Of a stretch of DNA of 64,000 nucleotides, positions 53,337 through 61,811 are shown piece after piece. The stretch comes from Streptomyces sp. NRRL S-646. Its GTDB lineage: Bacteria > Actinomycetota > Actinomycetes > Streptomycetales > Streptomycetaceae. The position numbers and the translations under genes are program-made. How positions within the stretch are numbered: position 1 is the stretch's first letter; each line of letters begins with the position of its first letter. Where the stretch lies: the NCBI RefSeq assembly GCF_000720765.1, contig NZ_JODC01000013.1, positions 248,001 through 312,000 on the forward strand, read 5' to 3'. The notes beneath the pieces were generated by a model, which saw nothing but the letters and a program-made list of their open reading frames with translations, did no database searches and was not told the origin of the DNA.

Positions 53337-54454
53337 CGGGCCACCTCCGCGGGCCCGCCGATCGTCGGCGGCACGTTCTCGGCCGTCAGGTCGCCCGGCC
53401 CGGTCAGCGTCCAGGCGGGTACCCCGGCCAGAACATCGGCGATGCGGGCGAGCTGATCGGCGTGGGCGGCGCGGCCGTCCTCGAGGTAGTGGTGCCAGCC
53501 GGCGTTGGCCCCGTCGAACGCCGACTCCACGTTGGCGCGCAGGACGTCGGCGTGCTCCTGGCGGCTGCCGGTCAGCGGCTCGACGACCGTGCGCTCGCCG
53601 GGGCCGATCGCCGGGTGCAGGATCGCCGCGACGGGCACGCGCACCCCGACCGGGGCGCTCGGGAAGCGGTCCCGGAACGGCAGCGGGTCCACCGCGAACT
53701 TCCCCACGGGCGAGAACGCGTGGCCCTCGGCGGGCACGTAGTCGTCCCCGATGCCCGCGATCTCCTTCAGGCCCGGGTACTTGGCGACGGTGCCGTACCC
53801 GAGGTGCGGGTAGTCGGGCCAGCCGGCCGCGACGACCGAGCCGTCCGGCAACTCGTGCAGCACGGTCTTGTCGCCGCTGAGCACCTGGTAGCCGAAGTGC
53901 TCCACCAGCTCCAGGAGCACCGTGCTCTTGCCGGCCCCCTTCGCGCCGGTGACCAGCACGACCTCGCCGTCCCGGTAGGCGGCGGTGGCGTGCAGCACCG
54001 CGGCGCCGGTGTTCTCCTGGTGCTTCAGCACCAGGTCGCGCACCAGCTCGACGAGGTCCATGTGCCCGCCGGCCCCGAGCGTCACGTCGATCACCCGGGC
54101 GGCGCGGTCGAAGACGAAGCGGCTGCCCGTCTTGGTGCACTCCAGGTACTCGCGGCCGTCCACGACGGCCCGCCGGGCCGGCACGGTGAAGAACTCGCTC
54201 GCGCTCTTGCGGAGGTAGATGTCCTCCGTCACGGTCCCGGCCGCAGGCGCCAGGCGTCCCGGGTCCGGGGCGTGGACGCGCAGGGTCGCGACCGGCTCGC
54301 GGTCGCTCTCGCCGGGCTTGGCCTCCTCGGCGACCAGATGGGTGCCGAGAAAGGCGAGCGCGTCGTCGATGTCGGCGCCGGGCGCCACCTCAAGGTCGAG
54401 GTGGGTGCCGTGGAAGTCCAGCCACAGGGCGGTGGAGTCGGTCGGGCTGGTCAC
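53333..54454 (-). CDS. HPr-kinase-like P-loop protein
   Basis: 373 residues. The C-terminal half has the HprK/PEPCK-type Walker A VTGAKGAGKSTVLLELVEHFG followed by the strand LSGDKTVLHEL, like HPr kinase. The N-terminal ~150 residues are not a recognisable HprK N-domain. Similar stand-alone kinases occur in natural-product clusters. Here it may phosphorylate a hydroxyl of the phosphono intermediate to prepare an elimination, by analogy with the kinase step proposed for rhizocticin; that is inference. Both ends overlap neighbours (GTGA). Confidence 0.75.
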   Translation of the reverse strand: MTSPTDSTALWLDFHGTHLDLEVAPGADIDDALAFLGTHLVAEEAKPGESDREPVATLRVHAPDPGRLAPAAGTVTEDIYLRKSASEFFTVPARRAVVDGREYLECTKTGSRFVFDRAARVIDVTLGAGGHMDLVELVRDLVLKHQENTGAAVLHATAAYRDGEVVLVTGAKGAGKSTVLLELVEHFGYQVLSGDKTVLHELPDGSVVAAGWPDYPHLGYGTVAKYPGLKEIAGIGDDYVPAEGHAFSPVGKFAVDPLPFRDRFPSAPVGVRVPVAAILHPAIGPGERTVVEPLTGSRQEHADVLRANVESAFDGANAGWHHYLEDGRAAHADQLARIADVLAGVPAWTLTGPGDLTAENVPPTIGGPAEVAR

Positions 54455-55383
54455 TGTGCGGCCTCCGCGAGTTCGCGTCCCAGGGACTCGTAGTGCTCCT
54501 GCTGCTGAAGCATCTGGGGCATGCGCTGCAGGTCGAAGATCTCCTTGAGCGGGGCGAGTTCGGGCTCCACGTTCAGCGTGGTGCCGTCCCGCATGATCTT
54601 GGTGAGGGTATCCCGCATGGCCCGGATCGAGCTGCGCAGCGCCTGGTTGGCGTAGATCGCCATGGCGAAGCCGCGCTGCTCCAGTTCCTCGACGGTGACC
54701 TGGTTGTACGTGGTGGGCACGACGATCACCGGGAGTCCGCCGCGGTAGGCCTCGCGGAAGGCGAAGACCTCCTCGGGGTCCTTGCGCTTGGAGTGGATGA
54801 GCAGGGCGTCCGCCCCGGCCCGCTCGTACACGTCGGCCCGGCGCAGTGCCTCCGCCATCCCCTGCCCGGAGATCAGCGCCTCCAGACGGGCGACCACGAC
54901 CATGTCGGTACGCGTCTCTGTGGCGGCCCGGATCTTGCCCGCGAAGTCGTCCAGCGGGGCGAGGTCCTGGTTGCCCTCGATGAAGCTGTTGAGCTTGGGG
55001 AACTGCTTGTCCTCGATGCACACGCCGGCCACGCCGCGCGCCTCGTAGGAGCGCACCATGTGGATGACGTTGTTGACGTTGCCGAACCCGGAGTCGCAGT
55101 CCGCGAGGACCGGGATGTCCACGGCGGACGCGAGGCCGGCGGCCGCGTCGAGGCATTCGCCCATGGCGAGGATGTTGGCGTCGGGCACGCCGGCCGTCGC
55201 CGAGATCTCCAGCCCGCTGGACCAGACGACGTCGAAGCCGGCCTCCTCGGCGAGCCGCGCGCTGAGCGGGCTGTGCGAGCCCATGGCACGTGTCAGTCGC
55301 GGTGCGACGAGCGCCGAGCGCAGCCGCTGTGCCGCGTTCGGCGGGTCGTTCTGTTCCTGCTGGGGCGGTCGGCTCCCGGTCAT
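54451..55383 (-). CDS. pepM: Phosphoenolpyruvate phosphomutase
   Basis: 310 residues. Converts PEP to phosphonopyruvate, the C-P bond-forming entry step of nearly all phosphonate pathways. Isocitrate-lyase-superfamily barrel with the substrate loop SSGLEISATAGVPDAN, metal site DCDSGFGN and the diagnostic PepM signature EDKQFPKLNSF that separates it from lyases. It sits between the aldolase and the HPr-kinase-like gene, overlapping each by 4 bp. The identification is strong from the signature alone. Confidence 0.96.
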   Translation of the reverse strand: MTGSRPPQQEQNDPPNAAQRLRSALVAPRLTRAMGSHSPLSARLAEEAGFDVVWSSGLEISATAGVPDANILAMGECLDAAAGLASAVDIPVLADCDSGFGNVNNVIHMVRSYEARGVAGVCIEDKQFPKLNSFIEGNQDLAPLDDFAGKIRAATETRTDMVVVARLEALISGQGMAEALRRADVYERAGADALLIHSKRKDPEEVFAFREAYRGGLPVIVVPTTYNQVTVEELEQRGFAMAIYANQALRSSIRAMRDTLTKIMRDGTTLNVEPELAPLKEIFDLQRMPQMLQQQEHYESLGRELAEAAQ

Positions 55384-56417
55384 GCGTCCCCTCCGTTTGT
55401 CTGTTCGGCGGTCTGTCCGGTCTGTCCGGCCAGTTCTCGGCACACGTCCTCGACCGTCTCGTCGAGGACCTTGCGCGGCCGTGCCGCGCCGATCCTGCGC
55501 CCGACCTCCCACGGATCGAGTCCGTGGTGGGCGCTGATCTTCTCGATGCGGTCCTGGAAGTAGAAGTGGTGGTCGTTGATGCCGGCCGCGATCTCGGCCC
55601 GGCGCACCGTCATGGGGCGTGGCAGCACCTGCTCGGCCACGTACTCGGCGGCCTCGCAGACCAGGGGCAGATCGGCGTGGGTGTCGTACTTGGGCCACGC
55701 GGTGAGGAAGGCCGCGGCCTGTTCGGTGGCGAGGTTGCCGGCGCCCCGCGCCATGGCACAGAGCGAGGCGTCCAGCCAGCTCACGCCCGCGTCCAGGCCG
55801 GCGACCGCGTTGGCCGCGGCCAGGCCGAGGTTGTTGTGGGCGTGGATGCCGAGCGGTGTCGGCAGCCGCTCGGCCAACAGCTCGACACGTCGGCGTACGT
55901 CGTCCGGGGTGAGCGCGCCGAAGGAGTCGGCGATGTAGAAGACGTCCGGTGCCTCCGACGCCACGACCGCGGCGGCCTCGGCCAGCTGCTCCTGGGTGGT
56001 GTAGCTGACGGCCATCAGGTTGACCCCGACCTTGAGGCCGAGGGCCCGCACGGCACGGACGTACTCCGGGACCCCGTCGATGTTCCACGGGTAGGCGGCG
56101 ACGCGCACCATGGACACCGGGCTGTCGGGCAGGTCGTCCATGGCCCGTACCGGGCACACGGTGGGTACGACCATCACGGCCAGCTCCGCGTGCGAGACGG
56201 TCGGCAGCGCGGCCAGGTACTCGGGCGTGCAGTGCGCCGAGGGCCCCGCGGTGGCGCTTGCCCTGCTCCCGGATCCGCCGCGGTAGCCGACCTCGATGAC
56301 GTCGATGCGGGCGGCGTCCAGGGTGCTCACGATGGTGTGCACGTCGGTGGCGGTGAACTGCCAGTCGTTCTGGTTCCCGCCGTCGCGCAGGGTGCAGTCG
56401 AGCAGGGTGGGTTTCAC
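55380..56417 (-). CDS. DRE-TIM aldolase, RhiG-like candidate
   Basis: 345 residues of the HMGL-like/DRE-TIM superfamily: CTLRDGG start, VIEVGYRGG and metal ligands in GIHAHNNLG, with ARGAGNLATE. These features resemble 4-hydroxy-2-oxovalerate aldolases more than acyl-CoA-using citrate-type synthases. In rhizocticin biosynthesis a DRE-TIM aldolase (RhiG) joins phosphonoacetaldehyde to a pyruvate unit, giving 2-keto-4-hydroxy-5-phosphonopentanoate. The same step would fit here after PepM and the decarboxylase. Use of another acceptor is possible. GTG start overlaps the decarboxylase stop. Confidence 0.85.
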   Translation of the reverse strand: MKPTLLDCTLRDGGNQNDWQFTATDVHTIVSTLDAARIDVIEVGYRGGSGSRASATAGPSAHCTPEYLAALPTVSHAELAVMVVPTVCPVRAMDDLPDSPVSMVRVAAYPWNIDGVPEYVRAVRALGLKVGVNLMAVSYTTQEQLAEAAAVVASEAPDVFYIADSFGALTPDDVRRRVELLAERLPTPLGIHAHNNLGLAAANAVAGLDAGVSWLDASLCAMARGAGNLATEQAAAFLTAWPKYDTHADLPLVCEAAEYVAEQVLPRPMTVRRAEIAAGINDHHFYFQDRIEKISAHHGLDPWEVGRRIGAARPRKVLDETVEDVCRELAGQTGQTAEQTNGGDA

Positions 56418-56986
56418 ACGGCTCCTTCCAAGTGCGCCGCCGGATCGGCCAGTTGGGCGCGGAACCGCGCCACCAGCTCCTGGGGCGTGTACTCCACGCG
56501 CTTTCCCGCGGGGTGGCTGCGAAGCCTGCAGCGGATCCGCACCAGGGTGGGCGTGCCGGTCAGGTCCAGCGCGGCCAGCTGGTCGAGGTCGTCCACGGTG
56601 TGGGCGGCGGCGTAACCGGCTGCGAGGGCCATGGCTGCCGGGTCGCCGAGGGCGGCGGTGCGCTGGCCGCCAGTGCTCTCGTGGGCGCCGTTGTCGAGGA
56701 CGACGTGGACCAGATTCGGCCGGTGCTCGGCGATCATCGGCAGACAGCCCGGGTTCATGGCGAACGAGCCGTCGCCGTCCAGCACCAGCACCCGGCGGTC
56801 CGGGTGGGCCAGCGCGATGCCGAGCCCGATCGGCGCGGCCATGCCCATGGAGCCGACGAGATAGAAGTGGTTGGCGCGATCGCGGATGTTGTACACGTCG
56901 CGCGTGATGTAGCCGCAGGTGCTCACCGTCAGGGCGGTGGACTCGCGCTCCAGCAGTGCGGCCAGGGCGTCACGGATGTCCAGCAA
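56414..56986 (-). CDS. Phosphonopyruvate decarboxylase, TPP-binding (beta) subunit
   Basis: 190 residues, only the PP domain of a TPP enzyme: LDGDGSFAMN...VVLDNG is the GDG-to-N metal/TPP motif, and the segment YLVGSMGMAAPIGLG is typical of Ppd. The matching PYR domain is the separate gene just upstream. Together they would decarboxylate phosphonopyruvate to phosphonoacetaldehyde, pulling the unfavourable PepM reaction forward. TTG start, two bases after the alpha-subunit stop, with AAGGGA upstream. Confidence 0.9.
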   Translation of the reverse strand: MLDIRDALAALLERESTALTVSTCGYITRDVYNIRDRANHFYLVGSMGMAAPIGLGIALAHPDRRVLVLDGDGSFAMNPGCLPMIAEHRPNLVHVVLDNGAHESTGGQRTAALGDPAAMALAAGYAAAHTVDDLDQLAALDLTGTPTLVRIRCRLRSHPAGKRVEYTPQELVARFRAQLADPAAHLEGAV

Positions 56987-56988
56987 CG

Positions 56989-57513
56989 CTAAATCCCTTC
57001 CCGGACGATCAGAACGGCGGTGCTGCGGCCGGCGTCGTACTGCTTGAGGAACGCCTCCACGGAGTCCTCGGGGTGCTCGTTGTCCAGCACGGTCCAGGGA
57101 AGCCCGAACACGTCGAGCAGCCGGGTGAGTTCGCGTCCGATGACGTCGTGCTCGACGGCGTCCTTGCCGTCGTGACCGCGCCAGCTGACCACGATCGGCA
57201 GGTGGACGTCGTAGATGAGGTTGAACGAGGTGAGGACGTTGAGCGAGTAGCCGAGGCCGGAGTTCTGCATGAGGGCCACGGGCCTGGCCCCCGCCACGGC
57301 GAGACCGGAGGCCACTCCCAGGGCGCTGTCCTCACGCGGCGCGGGTATGTACACGGCCGGACAGTCGGGGCTCTCAAGTAACCGGAAAAACCCCTTCAGC
57401 AAGGAACACGGGACGCCGGTGAAGTGCGAATGCCCGCGGGCTACGAAGGCGTTGAGCAAGGTTTCCGCGACTGTGGCCACGGATCCCGCTGCCGGTGAAG
57501 TTTCAGGCAGCAC
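56989..57513 (-). CDS. Phosphonopyruvate decarboxylase, PYR-domain (alpha) subunit
   Basis: 174 residues matching the N-terminal half of Ppd (FTGVPCSLLKGFF; PAPREDSALGVASGLAVAG, with the catalytic Glu of the TPP enzymes; MQNSGLGYSLNVLTS). Ordinary Ppd is one ~380-residue chain; here it is split like the two subunits of sulfopyruvate decarboxylase. First gene of the 12-gene operon. Codon 45 is TTA (57379-57381), so the whole operon's expression may depend on bldA. GTG 57513 is chosen because GAAAGG lies 6 nt upstream; the open frame further upstream has no homology. Confidence 0.88.
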   Translation of the reverse strand: MLPETSPAAGSVATVAETLLNAFVARGHSHFTGVPCSLLKGFFRLLESPDCPAVYIPAPREDSALGVASGLAVAGARPVALMQNSGLGYSLNVLTSFNLIYDVHLPIVVSWRGHDGKDAVEHDVIGRELTRLLDVFGLPWTVLDNEHPEDSVEAFLKQYDAGRSTAVLIVREGI

Positions 57514-58278
57514 GCATGACCTTTCTTTGCGAAGCACGGACGTGATCACGCCCGGCGAGGAGCGTCTCCGTGCCCCCCGGCGGCATGGATCGTGCATGAC
57601 CGGCAGTGGAATCCGCAACGACATTCCGGAATACGGACTGGTTGATTTCGTAGAGCCGAACCGGACATATCCGCCGTTCGATGGTCTTATGGTTGACTGC
57701 CTAATCGGCCAATCTCCGGAACGCAATGACTGAATTTCGATGTTTGAAGTGGAGGATCGTGGGGTCGTGGCTCCGTTCCCTGGCCGACATCCCGGCCACC
57801 CTCCACGCCACCCCTCTTGGCCTGCGGGTTTCTTGTCGGTGGTCGGTGCATCGAATTTGAGTCAGGCTCGCGGGACGGGTTCTCGGGTACCTCTTGGACC
57901 GTCCGTAGGGCATGCGAACTCAGGGGCGTGGGCCCGCAATTGGGGCTGCCAGGCGGATGTCCGGTGCATCCCTTCCTGGCCACGGGCCTTGCCCGGAGCG
58001 TGGTTTCCACAGGCAGGGCCGGAGTGCAGAGTGGCTGGATTTCGGTGGACCGGCGTTGATCGCCGCCCGTACAGTCGGCGCCATTGACGTGTGGATGCCT
58101 TCCGGGTGGGTCCTGGAGCCGCCAGGGCGGACAGGCTCGTAGTAGACATCGACGTCGGCGGTCGGCTTGCCCGGCGCATCTCCCCGCACAGTGTCGTGCG
58201 CGGGTTCCTTCCCTACGCCATTCCGGCGTCTTTCTCCTTTCCTTTCGATTCTTTCCGACATGCAGCGGGGGCTGGCTT
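57514..58278. promoter_or_regulatory. Divergent intergenic region of the phosphonate cluster
   Basis: 765 bp between the decarboxylase and SHMT-like genes. GC is clearly lower from about 57600 to 57740, typical of promoter DNA. A 45-codon ORF lies there (57596-57733, plus strand), with no recognised match; it could be a small peptide or chance. The remainder (57740-58278) has no convincing gene. Control signals for both operons should be here. Confidence 0.5.
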
Positions 58279-59724
58279 ATGCGCGCGGCAGAACAAGGCA
58301 GTGGTATCGACTTTGTCGACGACGAAGCACAGGCCGCGGTCGTGGCGGCCGAGGAAATCGTCGAAGAGGCCGCGGGGGGTGACAGTGGCGGCGCGTTCGG
58401 CCCGGTGTGGTCGGACGACCGGGTGGCGCACCTGCTGGAGCGGCTCGCCTCGGACTTCGTGCTCGACAACACCTACCGTGAGCAGCACCTGAGCCTCACG
58501 GCCAGCGAGAACTACCCGAGCAAGCTGGTACGGATGCTCGGCAGCGGACTGCAGGGCGGCTTCTACGAGTTCGCCCCGCCGTACCCGGCCGAGGCGGGGG
58601 AGTGGGCCTTCCCGGACTCCGGCGCGAACGCGTCCCTGGTGGGGAAGCTGACCGGGATCGGCCGGCAGCTCTTCGAGGCGGCCACCTTCGACTGGCGGCC
58701 CAACGGCGGCTCGGTCGCCGAGCAGGCCGTGCTGCTGGGTACCTGCGGGCGCGGCGACGGCTTCGTGCACTTCGCGCACAAGGACGGTGGCCACTTCGCC
58801 CTGGAGGCGCTGGCCGGCGCGGCCGGCGTCAACACCTACCACCTGCCGATGGTCGACCGGACCCTGCTCGTCGACGTGGACCGGTTGGCCACGCTGTGCG
58901 CCGAGCACCCGGAGATCAAGCTCGTCATCCTCGACCAGTCGTTCAAACTGCGCTGGCAGCCGCTCGCCCAGATCAGGGCCGCGCTGCCCGAGGGTGTCTT
59001 CCTCGCCTACGACGCCAGCCACGACGGCGCCCTGATCGCCGGCGGCGCGCTGCCGCAGCCGACGTTGCTCGGCGCGGACGCCGTGCACGGCAACACCCAC
59101 AAGACCATCGCCGGACCGCAGAAGGCGTACATCGCCTTCCGGGACGCGGACCACCCGAAGCTCAGGGCGGTGTCGGACTGGGTCTGCCCACAGATGCAGA
59201 GCAACTCGCACGCCGAGCTGATCGCACCCATGTACGTGGCCCTGTCCGAGATCGCCCTCTACGGCCACGACTACGCGCGTCAGATCCTCGCCAACTCCAA
59301 GGCCCTCGCGCACGCCCTGCACGAGGAGGGGGTGCGGGTCTCCGGGGAGTCCTTCGGGTTCACCGAGACCCACCAGGTGCATGTCATCACCGGGTCGGCC
59401 GCCGACGCGCTGCGGCTGTCCCTGGGGGACCTGGCGCACGCCGGTATCCGCACCACCAACATCGAGGTACCGGGCGCCAACGGGCTGCACGGCCTCAGGC
59501 TCGGCGTCCAGGCCATGACCAGGCGCGGGCTGCGCGAGGCGGAGATGCGCGAGGTGGCCCGGCTGGTGGCGAAGGTGGTGCTGCGCCGCGCCGAGCCCAC
59601 GACGGTCCGCGCCGAGGTCGCCGACCTCCTCCAGGACCACACCTTGGACCGACTCGCCTACTCCTTCGACGCCTACGTCGGCTCACCGGCCGCGGCCCGT
59701 CTCCTGGGGGAGGTGTTCCGGTGA
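58279..59724 (+). CDS. Serine hydroxymethyltransferase-like PLP enzyme
   Basis: 481 residues. SHMT fold: LSLTASENYPSKLV, the Asp/His PLP region and Schiff-base Lys in HGNTHKTIAGPQKA (canonical THKT). A ~45-residue acidic N-terminal extension precedes the fold. SHMT relatives in secondary metabolism catalyse aldol or transaldol reactions of glycine or serine with aldehydes. Next to a phosphonoacetaldehyde pathway it could add glycine to that aldehyde or cleave a beta-hydroxy amino acid. It is translationally coupled to the aldolase-like gene (GTGA). Chosen start ATG 58279. Confidence 0.82.
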   Translation: MRAAEQGSGIDFVDDEAQAAVVAAEEIVEEAAGGDSGGAFGPVWSDDRVAHLLERLASDFVLDNTYREQHLSLTASENYPSKLVRMLGSGLQGGFYEFAPPYPAEAGEWAFPDSGANASLVGKLTGIGRQLFEAATFDWRPNGGSVAEQAVLLGTCGRGDGFVHFAHKDGGHFALEALAGAAGVNTYHLPMVDRTLLVDVDRLATLCAEHPEIKLVILDQSFKLRWQPLAQIRAALPEGVFLAYDASHDGALIAGGALPQPTLLGADAVHGNTHKTIAGPQKAYIAFRDADHPKLRAVSDWVCPQMQSNSHAELIAPMYVALSEIALYGHDYARQILANSKALAHALHEEGVRVSGESFGFTETHQVHVITGSAADALRLSLGDLAHAGIRTTNIEVPGANGLHGLRLGVQAMTRRGLREAEMREVARLVAKVVLRRAEPTTVRAEVADLLQDHTLDRLAYSFDAYVGSPAAARLLGEVFR

Positions 59725-61811
59725 GCACGGCGACTCCGGCGAACGCGTCGCCCACAGCGAACGGTGCGGACCCGGCGAACACTGCGGACACAGGGCGTAC
59801 GGTGACCCGTAGGAGCGCTGCGGCCACGGCGGATGCGGCGGGCACGGCGGCCCGTACGAGCACTGCCACACCGGCGAGTACGACGGCCCCCTCGGCCACC
59901 GCCCAGGCGGCCCCGGCGATCCCCGCGGGCGCCACGGCCCCCGGCTCCCCGATGACCCGCCTGATCCCCCGGCCCCCCCTGCCGCCGGGCGTGCCGGGCG
60001 CCGCCGAGCGGCCGCACCGCGCCGACGCACCGCACGCCGTGATCGGCGCGGAGGTCTGGCACACCGAGTGGGCCCGGCAGCTCCTCGAGCGGCTCGGACT
60101 GCGGACCGTCATCGCCGACGAGCGGCTGTCGTGCGAGCGGGTCCTCGACACGCTCGCCGCCCAGTCGGTGGCGTTCGTGTGCGAGGAACTCCCGGTCAGC
60201 GGCCTGGCCGCGATGACCTGGGCGGCCCGCCGCACCGAGGCGCTGCGCCGCAACGACCCGCTGCTCGGCGTGGTCTTCATGGTCGAGGACCACCGGGCCC
60301 TGGACCCCCGCGCCCTCGGCCCGCTGGTGCGCACCCTGACGCCCGGTGACACGGACCTGCCCGACTTCCTTGCCGAAGTGCAGGGCGTGCGGCGCGAATA
60401 CCACTGGGAACTGCGCAACAGGCGGCCCGGCACACGGCCGGCCGGGGAAGCTGCGGCGCCCCCCGCCCGGTGGACGGGCACCGTGCCGAACTTCAACGTG
60501 AAGCACCCGTCCATGCTGCTGCCGTACGCCCTGCTCTCGGCGCGCACGCGGCGGGACGTCTACTGCGAGATCTCGCCTCAGGAAGCCCTGTTGTTCGTGG
60601 CGGGCAGCGCCGGCCGGGGGCCGGTGGCCGCCGTCGCCGAGGTCTTCGGCACGCTCCGGCAGGACGTCGACCGGCTCAACACCGCGCTGGGCTCGCGGCT
60701 GCGGCTGCACCTCGACCACGCCGACGACTACGAGGTGGTCCAGGCCGCCTGCGAGGCCGGGTTCGACTCGGTCATGGTCGACGGGTCCGGTCGTACGCTC
60801 CACCAGAACGTGCTGTTCACCAACGCGGCCACGGAACTGGCACGGCGCTACGACGTCCTCGTCGAAGGCGAGATCGGCTCCATCGACGGGGCCGGGCTGC
60901 GCAAATGGAACAAGACGACCTTGAGCGACTTCACCAGGTTCGTCGAGAACACGGACCTCGATCTGGTCGGGGCGCACGTGGGCCAGTTCCACAGTTTCGA
61001 CTACGGCTTCGCCGCCACCCGCCGATCGCTGGCCACGGTCGGCCTCCTGGACGACCGTGCCACCGGCGACGACCTGCACGCCTTCGCCGAGGCCTGCGCA
61101 CGCGTCGAGAAGGACCTCAACGACGCCGGGCTGCCCGGCTACTCGGCCGAGCACCGGCTGGTGGCGGCGCTGGCCCGTCGGGCCACGACGGAAGGGGACG
61201 GGCCGGACGCCGGGCCGCGGCTCGACGCCGTGTTCCGCGAGGCGCGGACCCGTGTCCCGGTTTTCCAGCGGCCGCTGCTCGACGCCCTGGAGAAGGAGTG
61301 GCTGGAGCAGCGGCTGGCCAAGGCGCGGCGCAAGACCGAACTGTGGGACGAGGTCTTCGCCACCGAGCCCGCGCGCGAGCACCGGTACGCGGCGATCGAC
61401 CACGGGCTCGTCCAGGCGCTCACCGGCGTCCTGGAGGGCACCGGCCGCGCTCTGGTCGTGCATGGCGGCAGCTCGCTCTCAAGGGTCGACCTCGCGTCCC
61501 TGCCGGCGCACGGAGTCGCCCGGGTGAACTTCGGCAGCGGGGTCTACGCCGACTATCTGGAAGCGCTGCGCGCCCAACTGCCCGTGGATCTCGCAGCCGA
61601 TCTCGCCGGTGACCTCAATTCACCGACAGGTATGGGGACTTGGAAACATGTCCGGCGCATGTCGTACCTTGCGGAGGCGACACGTGACTGGCGGTCGTGG
61701 ACCGATGCGCCGCCGTCCTTCGTCGAGACCTTCGTCAGTCGGCTGGAGCGGTGCTACGCGGCCCCGCTCCGTGGCCGTACGCCAGCAGAGGCCCAGGGAG
61801 GCCGCCGTTGA
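59721..61811 (+). CDS. Long class II aldolase-like protein
   Basis: 696 residues. Residues 1-80 are Ala/Thr/Pro low complexity; ~100-230 form a domain I do not recognise (VIGAEVWHTEWARQLLERLGL...). From ~255 onward it resembles class II fructose-bisphosphate aldolase: NFNVKHPSMLLP, metal His in LHLDHADDYE, MVDGSG, VEGEIGSI, GAHVGQFH, and VVHGGSS / VNFGSG phosphate loops. The ligands look intact, so metal-dependent aldol chemistry is likely. It is about twice the usual length (~340). Coupled to the SHMT-like gene upstream and to the YbaK-like gene downstream (TTGA). Confidence 0.8.
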   Translation: MSTATPANASPTANGADPANTADTGRTVTRRSAAATADAAGTAARTSTATPASTTAPSATAQAAPAIPAGATAPGSPMTRLIPRPPLPPGVPGAAERPHRADAPHAVIGAEVWHTEWARQLLERLGLRTVIADERLSCERVLDTLAAQSVAFVCEELPVSGLAAMTWAARRTEALRRNDPLLGVVFMVEDHRALDPRALGPLVRTLTPGDTDLPDFLAEVQGVRREYHWELRNRRPGTRPAGEAAAPPARWTGTVPNFNVKHPSMLLPYALLSARTRRDVYCEISPQEALLFVAGSAGRGPVAAVAEVFGTLRQDVDRLNTALGSRLRLHLDHADDYEVVQAACEAGFDSVMVDGSGRTLHQNVLFTNAATELARRYDVLVEGEIGSIDGAGLRKWNKTTLSDFTRFVENTDLDLVGAHVGQFHSFDYGFAATRRSLATVGLLDDRATGDDLHAFAEACARVEKDLNDAGLPGYSAEHRLVAALARRATTEGDGPDAGPRLDAVFREARTRVPVFQRPLLDALEKEWLEQRLAKARRKTELWDEVFATEPAREHRYAAIDHGLVQALTGVLEGTGRALVVHGGSSLSRVDLASLPAHGVARVNFGSGVYADYLEALRAQLPVDLAADLAGDLNSPTGMGTWKHVRRMSYLAEATRDWRSWTDAPPSFVETFVSRLERCYAAPLRGRTPAEAQGGRR

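Noticed and set aside
56414..57513. Sulfopyruvate decarboxylase (coenzyme M-type)
   Set aside because: The two-subunit layout fits, but a PepM gene lies in the same operon and no sulfolactate genes are nearby, so phosphonopyruvate is the likelier substrate.
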